A stretch of 64,000 nucleotides of DNA from assembly GCA_037349315.1 (NCBI GenBank), contig JBAIAC010000624.1, positions 1 to 64,000 on the forward strand, read 5' to 3'. This DNA comes from Chelydra serpentina. Lineage: Eukaryota; Chordata; Testudines; Chelydridae. The notes beneath the pieces are model-generated. The model saw nothing but the letters and a program-made list of their open reading frames with translations, ran no database searches and was not told the origin of the DNA. Both the position numbers and the translations under genes were made by a program. Positions 51,401 to 63,400 of this stretch are shown here, piece by piece (within the stretch, counting starts at the first letter, position 1; every line of letters starts with the position of its first letter).

Positions 51401-54400
51401 GCAGCCGGCCGGCTCGCAGCGCAGGGTCTCCGTCCCCAGGCAGGTGCAGCGCTGGGCGCAGTCATCTGTCAGGAACGTCTCATTGATCTGATGCAGGGGT
51501 GGGCGGAGTCAGCAACTGCAAGGAACCCAGGAGTCCTGGCTCCCAGTCCCCCGCCCCCCCCATGCTGCCTAACCCACCAGCCCCCACTCCCCTCCCAGAG
51601 CCGGGGAGAGAACCCAGGAGTCCTGGCTCCCAGCCCCCCTGCTCTAACCCACCAGCCCCCACTCCCCTCCCAGAGCCGGGGAGAGAACCCAGGAGTCCTG
51701 GCTCCCAGCCCCCCCTGCTCTAACCACCAGCCCCCACTCCCCTCCCAGAGCCGGGGAGAGAACCCAGGAGTCCTGGCTCCCAGCCCCCCCTGCTCTAACC
51801 CACCAGCCCCCACTCCCCTCCCAGAGCCGGGGAGAGAACCCAGGAGTCCTGGCTCCCAGCGCCCCCTGCTCTAACCCACCAGCCCCCACTCCCCTCCCAG
51901 AGCCGGGGAGAGAACCCAGGAGTCCTGGCTCCCAGCCCCCTGCTCTAACCCACCAGCCCCCACTCCCCTCCCAGAGCCGGGGAGAGAACCCAGGAGTCCT
52001 GGCTCCCAGCCCCCCCTGGTCTAACCCACCAGCCCCCACTCCCCTCCCAGAGCCGGGGAGAGAACCCAGGAGTCCTGGCTCCCAGCCCCCCCTGCTCTAA
52101 CCCACCAGCCCCCCCCCCCCCCCCCAGCGCTGGGGAGGGGACCCAGGCGTCCGGCGCACCGGGTGGTACTGGCCGTGCTGGGTGCAGCCGCACTGGCTGT
52201 AGCGGACGCTCCGGGCCGCTGAGGACGTAGCCGGAGTCGCTGGCGCAGCCCTCCACGCAGGGCGGGCGTCGCGCGCGGCCGGCGCGGCCAGGCGGGCGCA
52301 GCTCGCGGGACAGGCCGACATGCAGGGCTGGTAGGTGGTGTGGGCCGGGCAGGCCAGCGCTGTGGGGAGAGACGCCCATCAGCGGGGGCTGCGGGTCGGG
52401 AGTGAGGGGCACCAGCCGGGCGGGGGGCTGAGGGTCGGGAGTGAGGGGCACCGGCCGGGCGGGGGGCTGCGGGTCGGGAGTGAGGGGCACCGGCCGGGCA
52501 GGGGGCTGCGGGTCGGGAGTGAGGGGCACCGGCCTGGCGGGGGGCTGCGGGTCGGGAGTGAGGGGCACCGGCCGGGCGGGGGGCTGCGGGTCGGGAGTGA
52601 GGGGCGCCGGCCGGGCGGGGGCTGCGGGTCGGGAGTGAGGGGCGCCGGCGGAGTGGTCGGGGCTGCGGGTCGGGAGTGAGGGGCACCGGCCGGGACGCGG
52701 GGGCTGCGGGTCGGGAGTGAGGGGCACCGGCCGGGCGGGGGGCTGCGGGTCGGGAAGTGAGGGGCGCCGGCCGGGCGGGGGGCTGCGGGTCGGGAGTGAG
52801 GGGCGCCGGCCGGGCTGGGGGCTGCGGGTCGGGAGTGAGGGGCGCCGGCCGGGCTGGGGGCTGCGGGTCGGGAGTGAGGGGCGCCGGCCGGGCGGGGGGC
52901 TGCGGGTCGGGAGTGAGGGGCGCCGGCCGGGCTGGGGGCTGCGGGTCGGGAGTGAGGGGCGCCGGCCGGGCGGGGGCTGCGGGTCGGGAGTGAGGGGCGC
53001 CGGCCGTACCACACCCCGTGGTCTCTCTCCAGCCCGGCAGCGCCGCCCCCAGGCCCTGGCAGCTCTGGGCGTAGACGGTGAAACTGTCGCAGAGAAGCTC
53101 CGAGTTGTTGAACACGGCGCAGACGTCGTAGACGCAGTTCCTGAGCGGGGGGGGAGGGTGGGGGGTTACACACAACATGACACAACCCCCCCCGACCACA
53201 ACACAACATCACAACTCCCCTGCATGTCAACACAGCCCCCCCACAACGAAACACCCCCAATTACGTGAGAAACCCCCCCAAATACCTGTGCCCCGCACAA
53301 CACCCCCCAGCTGCAACACAAACCAAACACACAAACACAAACACACCAGCAGGGGGCAGCGCTGCAGAGACACAGACACACACACACAAACACACCAGCA
53401 GGGGGCAGCGCTGCAGAGACACAGACACACACACACAAACACACCAGCAGGGGGCAGCGCTGCAGAGACACACACACACACACACAAACACACCAGCAGG
53501 GGGCAGCTCTGCGCACACACACACACACAAACACACCAGCAGGGGGCAGCGCTGCAGAGACACAGACACACACACACAAACACACCAGCAGGGGGCAGCG
53601 CTGCAGAGACACAGACACACACACACAAACACACCAGCAGGGGGCAGCTCTGCGCACACACACACACACACAACACCCGCAGGTACCCACTCCTGGAAGG
53701 GGCCGGGCTCCAGGTGTCCGTGGCAGGCCTGGAAGGGTCCCAGGGGGTCGGCCAGGGCCCCACAGAGCCGCGTCCCGTTCACCAACACCAGCTGGGCCGG
53801 GCTGCACTCAACCTCAAACCCCGACTCCGGGGGGGCCTCCCGCGCCGCTCGCCTGTGGGGGGGAGACCAGGAGAGACCCACTGATGGGGGCAGGGGGAGA
53901 CCCATTGACCGGGAGAAGCGGGGAGACCCATTGACCAGGAGAAGGGGGGAGACCCATTCACGGGGGCAGGGGAGAGACCCATTGACGGGGGCAGGGGAAA
54001 GACCCATTCACGGGAGCATGGGGGAGACCCATTGATGGGGGCAGGGGAGAGACCCATTCACAGGGGCATGGGGGAGACCCATTGATGGGGGCAGGGGAGA
54101 GACCCATTCACGGGAGCATGGGGAGACCCATTGATGGGGGCAGGGGAGAGACCCATTCACAGGGGCATGGGGGAGACCCATTGATGGGGGCAGGGGAGAG
54201 ACCCATTCCACGGGAGCATGGGGGAGACCCATTGATGGGGGCAGAGGAGAGACCCATTCATAGGGGCATGGGGGAGACCCATTGATGGGGGCAGGGGAGA
54301 GACCCATTGATGGGGGCAGGGGAGAGACCCATTCACGGGGGCATGGGGGAGACCCATTGATGGGGGCAGGGGAGAGACCCATTCACGGGAGCATGGGGGA

Positions 54401-57400
54401 GACCCATTGATGGGGGCAGGGGAGAGACCCATTCACGGGGGCATGGGGGAGGACCCATTGATGGGGGCAGGGGAGAGACCCATTCACGGGAGCGTGGGGG
54501 AGACCCATTCACGGGGGCAGGGCAGAGACCGGGCGAAACCCGCTGACAAGTGGGGAGACAGGGAGGATAGAGACCCACTGATGAGGGGAGGGAGGAGACC
54601 CACTCCCGGGGGCCCTGCGCAGCGGGGGTCTCACCTGGCCCGAGGGGGGTCTGTCAGGCTGAGCGCCCGGCCCCAGGGGCACTGATGGCCCAGCTCTCCC
54701 CGAACACGGTGGGGCTGCGTGTCCGGCTGCCGTCCGGCTTCGTGTATTCGTTGTCCCGGCGCCCGTCGAAATTCCCGCACAGCCCCCCCACGTGGGTCCG
54801 GTAGGTGGCTGGGAGCACAATCTCTGGGTGGGGGGCAGGGACAGGGACAGATCAGTACAGACACAGCCCCCCTCCCAAACCGGGTCACGGCCGCCCCCCC
54901 CCCCCCCGGAGCCAGCCAGTCCCCGCCATGGGGCTGGGTGGGAGCTGGCGCCCCCCAGAGGGGACAGGTCCCATGTCCCATCTTACCTGAGTGGTCCCGG
55001 CCATCGAAGGAGACCGAGAGGCCGAAGTCCGTCTGCAGGAAAAGGCTCCGTCCCCTCTGTGTTATACTGAGCCCATCCGTGGGCTGGAACGGGGGGGTCA
55101 CCCGCAGCCCGTTAACCTGGGGGGGGGGGCACAGAATGGGGAGAAGAGCTGGTTACCCAGGGACCCCTCGGCCGGCGCTGAGAACTAGGCATCTGGGTGC
55201 TGGAGACAGGAGCATTTCTTAAGCGGTTTTCAGTGAAGCCTGCCGCTTGCGGGGGACGTGGTTCAGACCCGGGTCTGTGTTTGGCGTGTCTGGCTCAGCC
55301 AGGCAGGGCACTGAAGTCCCGAGCTGGCAGGGAAAACGGGCTCAGACGTAGTCTCAGCACATCAGGTGGACAGTCCCAAGGGGGGGTCTCTGCGACCCAA
55401 CCCGTCACATTGGCGTAGTCGGCAGGAGCTGTGCCCAGCTGATTGCTTTGAGACACTGGTAGGGATTTGAAGTGAGTTTTGGAGTGTGGTGGCTGGAGAA
55501 CAAAGTGGTTTCTGGGGCGGGGTGGCCGGTGACACGCGCGGCGCTGGGATGCGGCCACCTCTGGGGTGGGGCGGCTGGTTCTTCGGGGTGCTCACCGCCA
55601 GTTTGCGGCCCTCCATCAGGGTGACCTGGTAGCCGTACACCGAGACGTAGACCTCGCGCAGGAAGGAGACCCGGTGCCGGGCGACCCAGCGCCGGTTCCG
55701 GCCCGAGACGCTCAGGGGAGGCAGGGCCCCGGGCAGCGTGGCCAGGGTGGTGGTCAGGGCGTAGGTGGCCCGGCCCTGGAAGTGGTAGACGTAGCGGTCG
55801 AAGGTGCGGTAGTGGGGGTCGCCGGAGACGGTGCACTGGTGGAATTCTGGGAGAGGGGCGACGGGGGTGGTTTAGGGGGTGGCTTCGGGGTGTTCCCTCC
55901 CCCGGCCTCCGCTCCCCACCCCGGTTCCCGGATCTCCCCAAATCCCCCCTCAGCCTGCGCTTCTCAGCCCGGCCCCTCCCCCACTGCCGGGACCCCTCCC
56001 CGCCCCCCCTGCCCGTCACTCACCGGTGGGCTTGCAGGAGCGGACCCCGGCGCTGCTGAGGGTGCACTGGGACCCCGCCGGGCACTGGAACGGCTGGCAG
56101 GGGGCGCTGCCGTTCGCCAGGCAGGTGCAGCGTTCGCTGCAGTCGCCGGTCAGCCACGTGTCCCCCGCCTGCAACGGCAGAGACAGGAGGGTCACGCATC
56201 CTGCCTCCCCCTCCTGGCCCCCCCTCCTCGCAGCGTCCCCCCACATCACTCACGCTATGGTAACCTTGCCGGTCGTCCAGACAACCGCACTCCCCCATGG
56301 CGACACAGGTCTCGTCGCTTAGCACGTAGCCGCGCTCACAGGCGCAGCCTTCCACGCAGGTGGCGGGGCTTGGGCAGCTGGCCGGGGCGTAGAGGTCGGC
56401 GCAGGTGGCTGGGCAGGGTGAGGCGCACTCGGTGTAGTGGCTGTTCAGGGGGCACGGCAGGGCTGGAGGGGGGGAGAGGGAGAGAGACAAGAAAGTCGGT
56501 CTTGGGGGTTTCCTTTCACAAAGTTTTTTTTTTCCCTCTGGGAATTTCCATAGTTTTTTTTTTTTTAAAGACTCAGTAGGGGAATTTTTAAGGCAATTCG
56601 CAGCCCAAAAACTTTGTGATGCTAGTTAAACGATAGAAATTTCTGTGTGGGGAAAAACTAAGGAAATTCCTGTCCAGAAAATTCGGTTCAACGCTCGCTG
56701 AACTATGGAAAAAAATAAAGCAATTCTCAGCCCCCCAAAAACCTTTGTGATGCTGGTTAAACTATAGACATTTCTATGGAAGAGCAAAGGAAATTTCTGG
56801 CCAAAACCCCTTTATTGTCCTGGCTAAACGAAGGAAAATCTCAGGCATCTAGGTGTGAAACTGGCTAATGTAAAAGAGCGAAGGACGTTCCCAGACAAAA
56901 CTACGTTGCGCCACGGCAGGATCTAATTCAAAATCAATGAAATTCCCAGCTAAAAACGGAGCGGAACTGGCTAAAAATTCACCAGCAAAACTAACGCCTT
57001 TGCGAACGTGGCTAAAATCTTTGCGGACGCGGCTAAAACACTACTGTCATAAATGAAGGGAAGGGGGAGAGGGTCTGATGCAGTGCTATAAAATCCTCTT
57101 ACCAGTAAAGGGTTAAGAAATACAGGTAGCCAGACTGACACCTGACCTGGCTGGCATCTGACCAATAAGGGGACAAGATACTTTCAAATCTTTAGAGGGG
57201 GGAAGGCTTGGTGTGTGTGTCTTTGTCTGAGTCAGAGTGATCTTGGAAGACAGAAAGAACCTACAGAAAACCAGTCTCCTCACCAAACCTCACTTTTCTA
57301 AAGTAAGTGTAGTCAGCCCTGCGAGTAGATTTCTGTTTCTTTTGCTTGGTTGTACCTTCCCTGTGCGAGAGGGAAGGGTTATTCCTGGTTTTCTGTAACT

Positions 57401-60400
57401 TTAAGGTTTTGTCCAGAGCGGGAGGAAATCTCTGAGTTTGGAAATTGAGTGCCCTGTAATTAGTTACCATCCTGATTTTACAGAGATGATTTTACCTTCT
57501 TTGTTTTAATAAAATCCTTCTTTTAAGAAGCTGACTGTTTTCTATGGTTTTTAAAAACCCAGGGGGTGGGTTTTTAGATCACTGTGTAACCAATTGGTTA
57601 GGAGATTATCCCCAAGCTTCCCAGGACAGGGGGGTACGGGCTTGAGAGGATATTTTTTGGGGGGGAGGGACTTCAAGTGGTCCCCTTTCCTGGATTCCTG
57701 TTTAGAACACTTGATGGTGGCAGCGAAAGCAGCATTTCTCAGGGTGCAGGGAATTTTGTACCTTGGGGGTTTTAACCTAAGCTGGTAAAAAATAAGCTTA
57801 GGGTCTCTCATGCGGGTCCCCACGTCTTTACCCTAGAGTTTAGAGTGGGGAGGGAACCCTGACAACCACGGACGTTCCCAGAGCACAGAACGAGGTGGGG
57901 GCTGGCCCAAAAAGAAAGGACATTCCCAGACCAAAAACCTTTGTGAATCTAGCAAAAAACGGGCGGTGATTTTTAAGGGTGAAAACGAACACGCGCAACA
58001 AAACCCGACATTGTGGATTTGGCGAAAAGACGGAGGAAGTTAAGCGGGAGAAGTGGAGGAAGACTATAACGCTAAGGAAATTAGAAGATAATAGGGAATC
58101 TAGCTAAAAAAAAAACTAAGGAAAATCCCAAGCGAAAAAATGTGGCCAATCTGGCTGCAAACTAAGGAAATTCCCGAGCAAAAAATTTGGCAAATCCGGC
58201 TGCAAACTAAGGAAATTCCCAAGCAAAAAACTTGGCGAATCCGGCTGCAAACTAAGGAAATTCCCGAGCAAAAAACTTGGCGAATCCGGCTGCAAACTAA
58301 GGAAATTCCCGAGCAAAAAACTTGGCGAATCCGGCTGCAAACTAAGGAAATTCCTGAGCAAAAAACTTGGTGAATCCGGCTGCAAACTAAGGAAATTCCT
58401 GAGCAAAAAACTTGGCGAATCCGGCTGCAAACTAAGGAAATTCCCGAGCAAAAAACTTGGCGAATCCGGCTGCAAACTAAGGAAATTCCTGAGCAAAAAA
58501 CTTGGTGAATCCGGCTGCAAACTAAGGAAATTCCTGAGCAAAAAACTTGGCGAATCCGGCTGCAAACTAAGGAAATTCCTGAGCAAAAAACTTGGTGAAT
58601 CCGGCTGCAAACTGAGGAAACTCCCCAGGCAAAAACTCAGCAAAGCCGTCGGGCTGGACACCAGTGGGGAGCTCCCGGCGGGGCCGCGCGGTTCTTACGG
58701 CAGAAGGTGCTGTTTCTCCAGGAGAGGCCGGCCACGCCCTGGCTTTTGCAGGCTTCGGCGTAGGCCTGGACGATGTCGCAGAGGGTGGAGGCCATGCCCT
58801 GGTATTCGCACATGTCGAAGAGGCAGCTCTGGACGAAGGGCTGGGGGTCCAGGAGCCCGTGGCAGGCCTGGTATTTGGGCGAGAGGATCTCCCGGCACAG
58901 GGCGCCAAAGTGCTCCTTCTCCTGCGGGCTGCAGCGCGGGTCCAGGTCCTCGCGGTCATCCGGCTGGCAGCTGGCGGCGGGGACAACGCGGGTGAATGGG
59001 GACAGGGGTGCAAAGCAATCAGTCCCCCATCCCAATGAATGGTTTAAACCGGGCTCCACCCCCGCACCCAGGGAATGGTTTAACCCACTTCCCTGCCCAG
59101 TCAATGGTCTAGCTCATCCCCCCCACCTAATGAATGCTCTAGCCCATCCCCTCACCCACTAGTCAATGGTCTGTCCCAGCCCAGCTCCTGCTCTAGTGAA
59201 GGGTCTATCCCAGTACCCCTATGTTGGTCAATGGTCCATCCCATCCATCCCCAGTCAATGGTCTAGTCCATCCCCCCACATCAGTGAATGGTCCAACCCA
59301 GGCCCCCGCCACCAGTCAATGGTTGGTGCAGGTACCTCTCCCCCATGGTCTATGGTCCAACCCAGGCCGCTGCAGCCCCATTCCCCATCAACGCCCCCCC
59401 CCCCCCGCAGTCAATGGTCCAGCCCATCCATCCTCAGCCAATGGTCTAATTCACCATCCCCCCACACCAGTGAATGGTCCGTCCCAGGCCCTGCCCTCCA
59501 CCACCTATTAATGGTTTGGTGCAAGTACCTTCCCCCCGGCACCATGGTCAATGGTCCGGCCCATGCCCCGTCCCAGACACCACTCAATGGACCAGCTCCC
59601 CACCTCCAGTCAATGCTCCAACCCAGGGCCCCCCCACAGTCTATGGTCCAACCCAGCCCCACCCCTGCAGTCAATGATCCAGCCTAGCCCCCTCCCATGG
59701 TCAATGGTCCAGCCCAGTCTCCCCCCTCCCACAGGCAATGGTCCAGCCCAGAGCCCCACCCCCCCACCCCCGCAGTCAATGGTCCAGCCCAGTCTCCCCC
59801 CTCCCACAGGCAATGGTCCAGCCCAGTCTCCCCCCTCCGCAGTCAATGGTTCCAGTCCAGGCCCCGCCCCCCCCATCAGTGGCCCGCCCCTCACCCCGGG
59901 TCGGGGTCGCCAGGCGCCCGCCAGCTGTTGCCGAAGTCGGTGGCGTTGGCGGCCGGGCGCCCGCTGGGCAGGGCCAGGTCGTCCTGGCTCTGGTTGTTGT
60001 AGTTCCCGCACATGCCGCAGACCTGGGGGGGGAGGGAGGGGTCAGAGGTCAGGGGGCGGAGTCACCGAGGGGGGGGGTCAAGGGTCAGCCCCACCCACAA
60101 TGGGTTATGGGTCATGGGGGGGGACCAGGAAAGGGGCAAGGGTCTGGCCCACAGGGCGGGACCAGGAGATGGGGGTGGGGCCACGGCGGGGCCAGAGCCC
60201 TGGGGGCGGGGCCAGGGCCCTGGGGGCGGGGCCCATGGGGATGGGACCAGGCAGCTCCAACCCATGGGGGTGTGGCCAGGCCTAGGGGGGGCGTGGCCAG
60301 GCGGGGTATGGACTATAGGGCAGGGCCAGGACATGAGGGCATGACCAGGGCCCTGGGGGCGGGGCCAGGCAGGAGTCAGGCCCACGGGGACGGGACCAGG

Positions 60401-63400
60401 CCTACGGGGGCGGGGCTGGGCAGGGTCCCGCCCACGGGGGCGGGGCCAGGCAGGGGTCCCGCCCACGGGGGCGGGGCCAGGCTCACCTGGCCGAAGTAGA
60501 CGCCGGAGAGCTGGATCTCCAGGTGCTGGTTCCCGTCGAATCGGACCAGCAGCCCGGCCCGGCTCCGCAGCTCCGTGTAGACGCCGCTGGTGCTGACCGA
60601 GACGCCGGGAACCCGGCCCAACACCGGGGTACGGACCCGCTCCCCGTCCACCTGCGGGGGGGAGGGGGACAGCCAGGGTCACGGGAGCCCCTCCCCCTAA
60701 AGCAGCCCCCGCCTTCCCCTCCCTCATGCAACCAAGATGCGGCCACCTCTGGGGCGGGGCGGCTGGTGACCCGGGGACCCCTCAACCGCCCACCCTCTTC
60801 CCCTCTCCCCTCCAGCTCCCCACCCCCTGCACCCCCATGTCCTCCCCACCCCCGCCCCGCGTCTCACCAGCACCCGCCGGTTCTTCATGAGCGTGAACCG
60901 GGCGCCGCCGATCTCCACGTGCACCAGACGCAGGTAGGAGGCCTCAGGCCGGCCCCGCGCCTCGTTCTTCCCCGTGACGTTGAAGGGCTCCGGGCGCCCG
61001 CCCCCCGCGCCGCCGGGGCACAGGGTCGCCAGGGTGTAGGTGCAGGTGCCCAGGAAGGTCACCATGGCCCCGTCGAAGGTGAAGTAGTGAGGGTCCCCGG
61101 CCACGTGGCAGGAGGCCACCCCTGGGGGAGACGAGAGGAGACAGAACCTGGGGAGATGCGCCCAGCTCTGGGGCGGGGCGGCCGGGGACCCGGGGACCCC
61201 TCGCCCGGCGCCGAGATGCGGCCACCTCTGGGGCGGCACCTACCTGTGTCCCGGCAGCCCAGCAGCCCGTCCTCCGCCCGACACTCCTGCACGGGGCTGC
61301 AGCTCCAGGGCTCACAGCTCACGTTGTTGGCGACCCCGCAGGTGCAGCGCTCGGTGCAGTTCTCGTTCGCCATCCAGCTCTCGCCCAGCTGGGGGAGCGG
61401 GGAACCCGGTGAGCAGCGGGGAGAGAACCCAGGCGTCCGGGCTCCCAGGCCCCGCTGCTCTCACCCACCAGCCCCCACTCCCCTCCCAGAGCCGGGGAGA
61501 GAACCCAGGAGTCCTGGCTCCCAGTCCCCCCTGCTCTAACCCACCAGCCCCCGCTCCCCTCCCAGAGCCAGGGAGAGAACCCAGGAGTCCTGGCTCCCAG
61601 CCCCCCTGCTCTGACCCACCAGCCCCCGCTCCCCTCCCAGCGCCGGGGAGAGAACCCAGGAGTCCTGGCTCCCCAGCCCCCCTGCTCTAACCCACCAGCC
61701 CCCGCTCCCCTCCCAGAGCCAGGGAGAGAACCCAGGAGTCCTGGCTCCCAGCCCCCCTGCTCTGACCCACCAGCCCCCACTCCCCTCCCAGAGCCGGGGA
61801 GAGAACCCAGGAGTCCTGGCTCCCCCCGCCGCTCACCGGGTGGTACCGCCCGTCAGCGTCGCTGCACCGCACTGGCTGAGGGGGACGCAGGTCTCCCCGC
61901 TGAGAACGGATCCGTCGTCGCAGGCGCAGGCTTCCACGCAGGGCAGGGAGCCGCAGCTGTTGGGCGCCCCAGGTCGGTGCAGCTGGACGGGCAGGGACTG
62001 GCACAGGGGGTGTAGGTGCTGCCCGGGGGGCAGTTCAAGGCTGTGGGGGAGAAGAGACACGGGGCTGAGACACGGACCCCTCGGCCGGCGCCGAGATGCG
62101 GCCACCTCTGGGGCGGGGCGGCTGGTTACACGGGGACCCCTCGCCTGGCCTGGGATGTACCCAGGCCTTTCCCACATACAGATCATCGGCCAGAGCCACA
62201 AAGTTTTTGGTCTGGGAATTTCCTTAGTTTTTATTCTGGATATAGAACCCAGGAGTCCTGGCTCCCACTCCCACCCCCCGCTCTAACCCAGCAGCCCCAA
62301 CTCCGTTCCCAGAGCCGGGGAGAGAACCCAGGAGTCCTGGCTCCCAGCGCCCCCTGCTCTAACCCACCAGCCCCCACTCCCCTCCCCGAGCCGGGGATAG
62401 AACCCAGGAGTCCTGGCTCCCACCCCCACCCCCCGCTCTAACCCAGCAGCCCCAACTCCGTTCCCAGAGCCGGGGAGAGAACCCAGGAGTCCTGGCTCCC
62501 AGCCCCCCTGCTCTAACCCACCAGCCCCCACTCCCCTCCCAGAGCCAGGGAGAGAACCCAGGAGTCCTGGCTCCCAGCCCCCCTGCTCTAACCCACCAGC
62601 CCCCACTCCCCTCCCAGAGCCAGGGAGAGAACCCAGGAGTCCTGGCTCCCAGCCCCCCCTGCTCTAACCCACCAGCCCCCCTCCCCTCCCAGAGCCGGGG
62701 AGAGAACCCAGGCGTCCGGGCGGCGCTTACGGCACAGGGTGCTGTTCCTCCAGGCGATGGGCACCCCGGCCTGGGCGCAGCGGTCGGCGTAGGACTGCAG
62801 GGCGTAGCAGAGCGCGGTCGTCTCGCCCCCGGTGCCACACAGATCGTAGCGACAGCTCGTGAAGGAATCCGCGGGGGGCACGGCCCCATGGCAGGGGGCA
62901 AAGGGGCCTGGAATGCAGAGAGCCGCCAGGGGCATGAGCAAGGGAACAGCATCCCTCAGCCACCATGTCCCAGAGCCGGGGAGAGAACCCAGGAGTCCAG
63001 GCTCCCAGCCCCCCCTGCTCTAACCCACCAGCCTCCACTCCCCTCCCAGAGCCGGGGAGAGAACCCAGGAGTCCTGGCTCCCAGCCCCCCCTGCTCTAAC
63101 CCGCCAGCCCCACTCCCATCCCAGAGCCGGGGAGAGAACCCAGGAGTCCTGGCTCCCAGTCTCACCCTGGGGGTCGGTCAGGGCTCCACAGCTGGTCGGC
63201 TTCTGAGCTTCCAGGTCGATCTCTGGGTCACATTCGCCCGGGTCCCCAGAGTTGGTGCACCTGGGACAGGGGAGGAAAGTCAGTGCCAGGCAAACAGCCC
63301 CACCCCCTGGGGTGGGTCACCCCTCCACAGAGAAACCCCCTCCGGGCTGCGGAGAAAACCCAGGAGTCCTGGCTCCCAGCCCCCTTGCTCTCACCCACCA

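Noticed and set aside
58116..58661. 181-codon minus-strand open frame with an FLSLQPDSPSFLL motif
   Set aside because: Each motif is one unit of the AT-rich minisatellite next to a ZAN exon.
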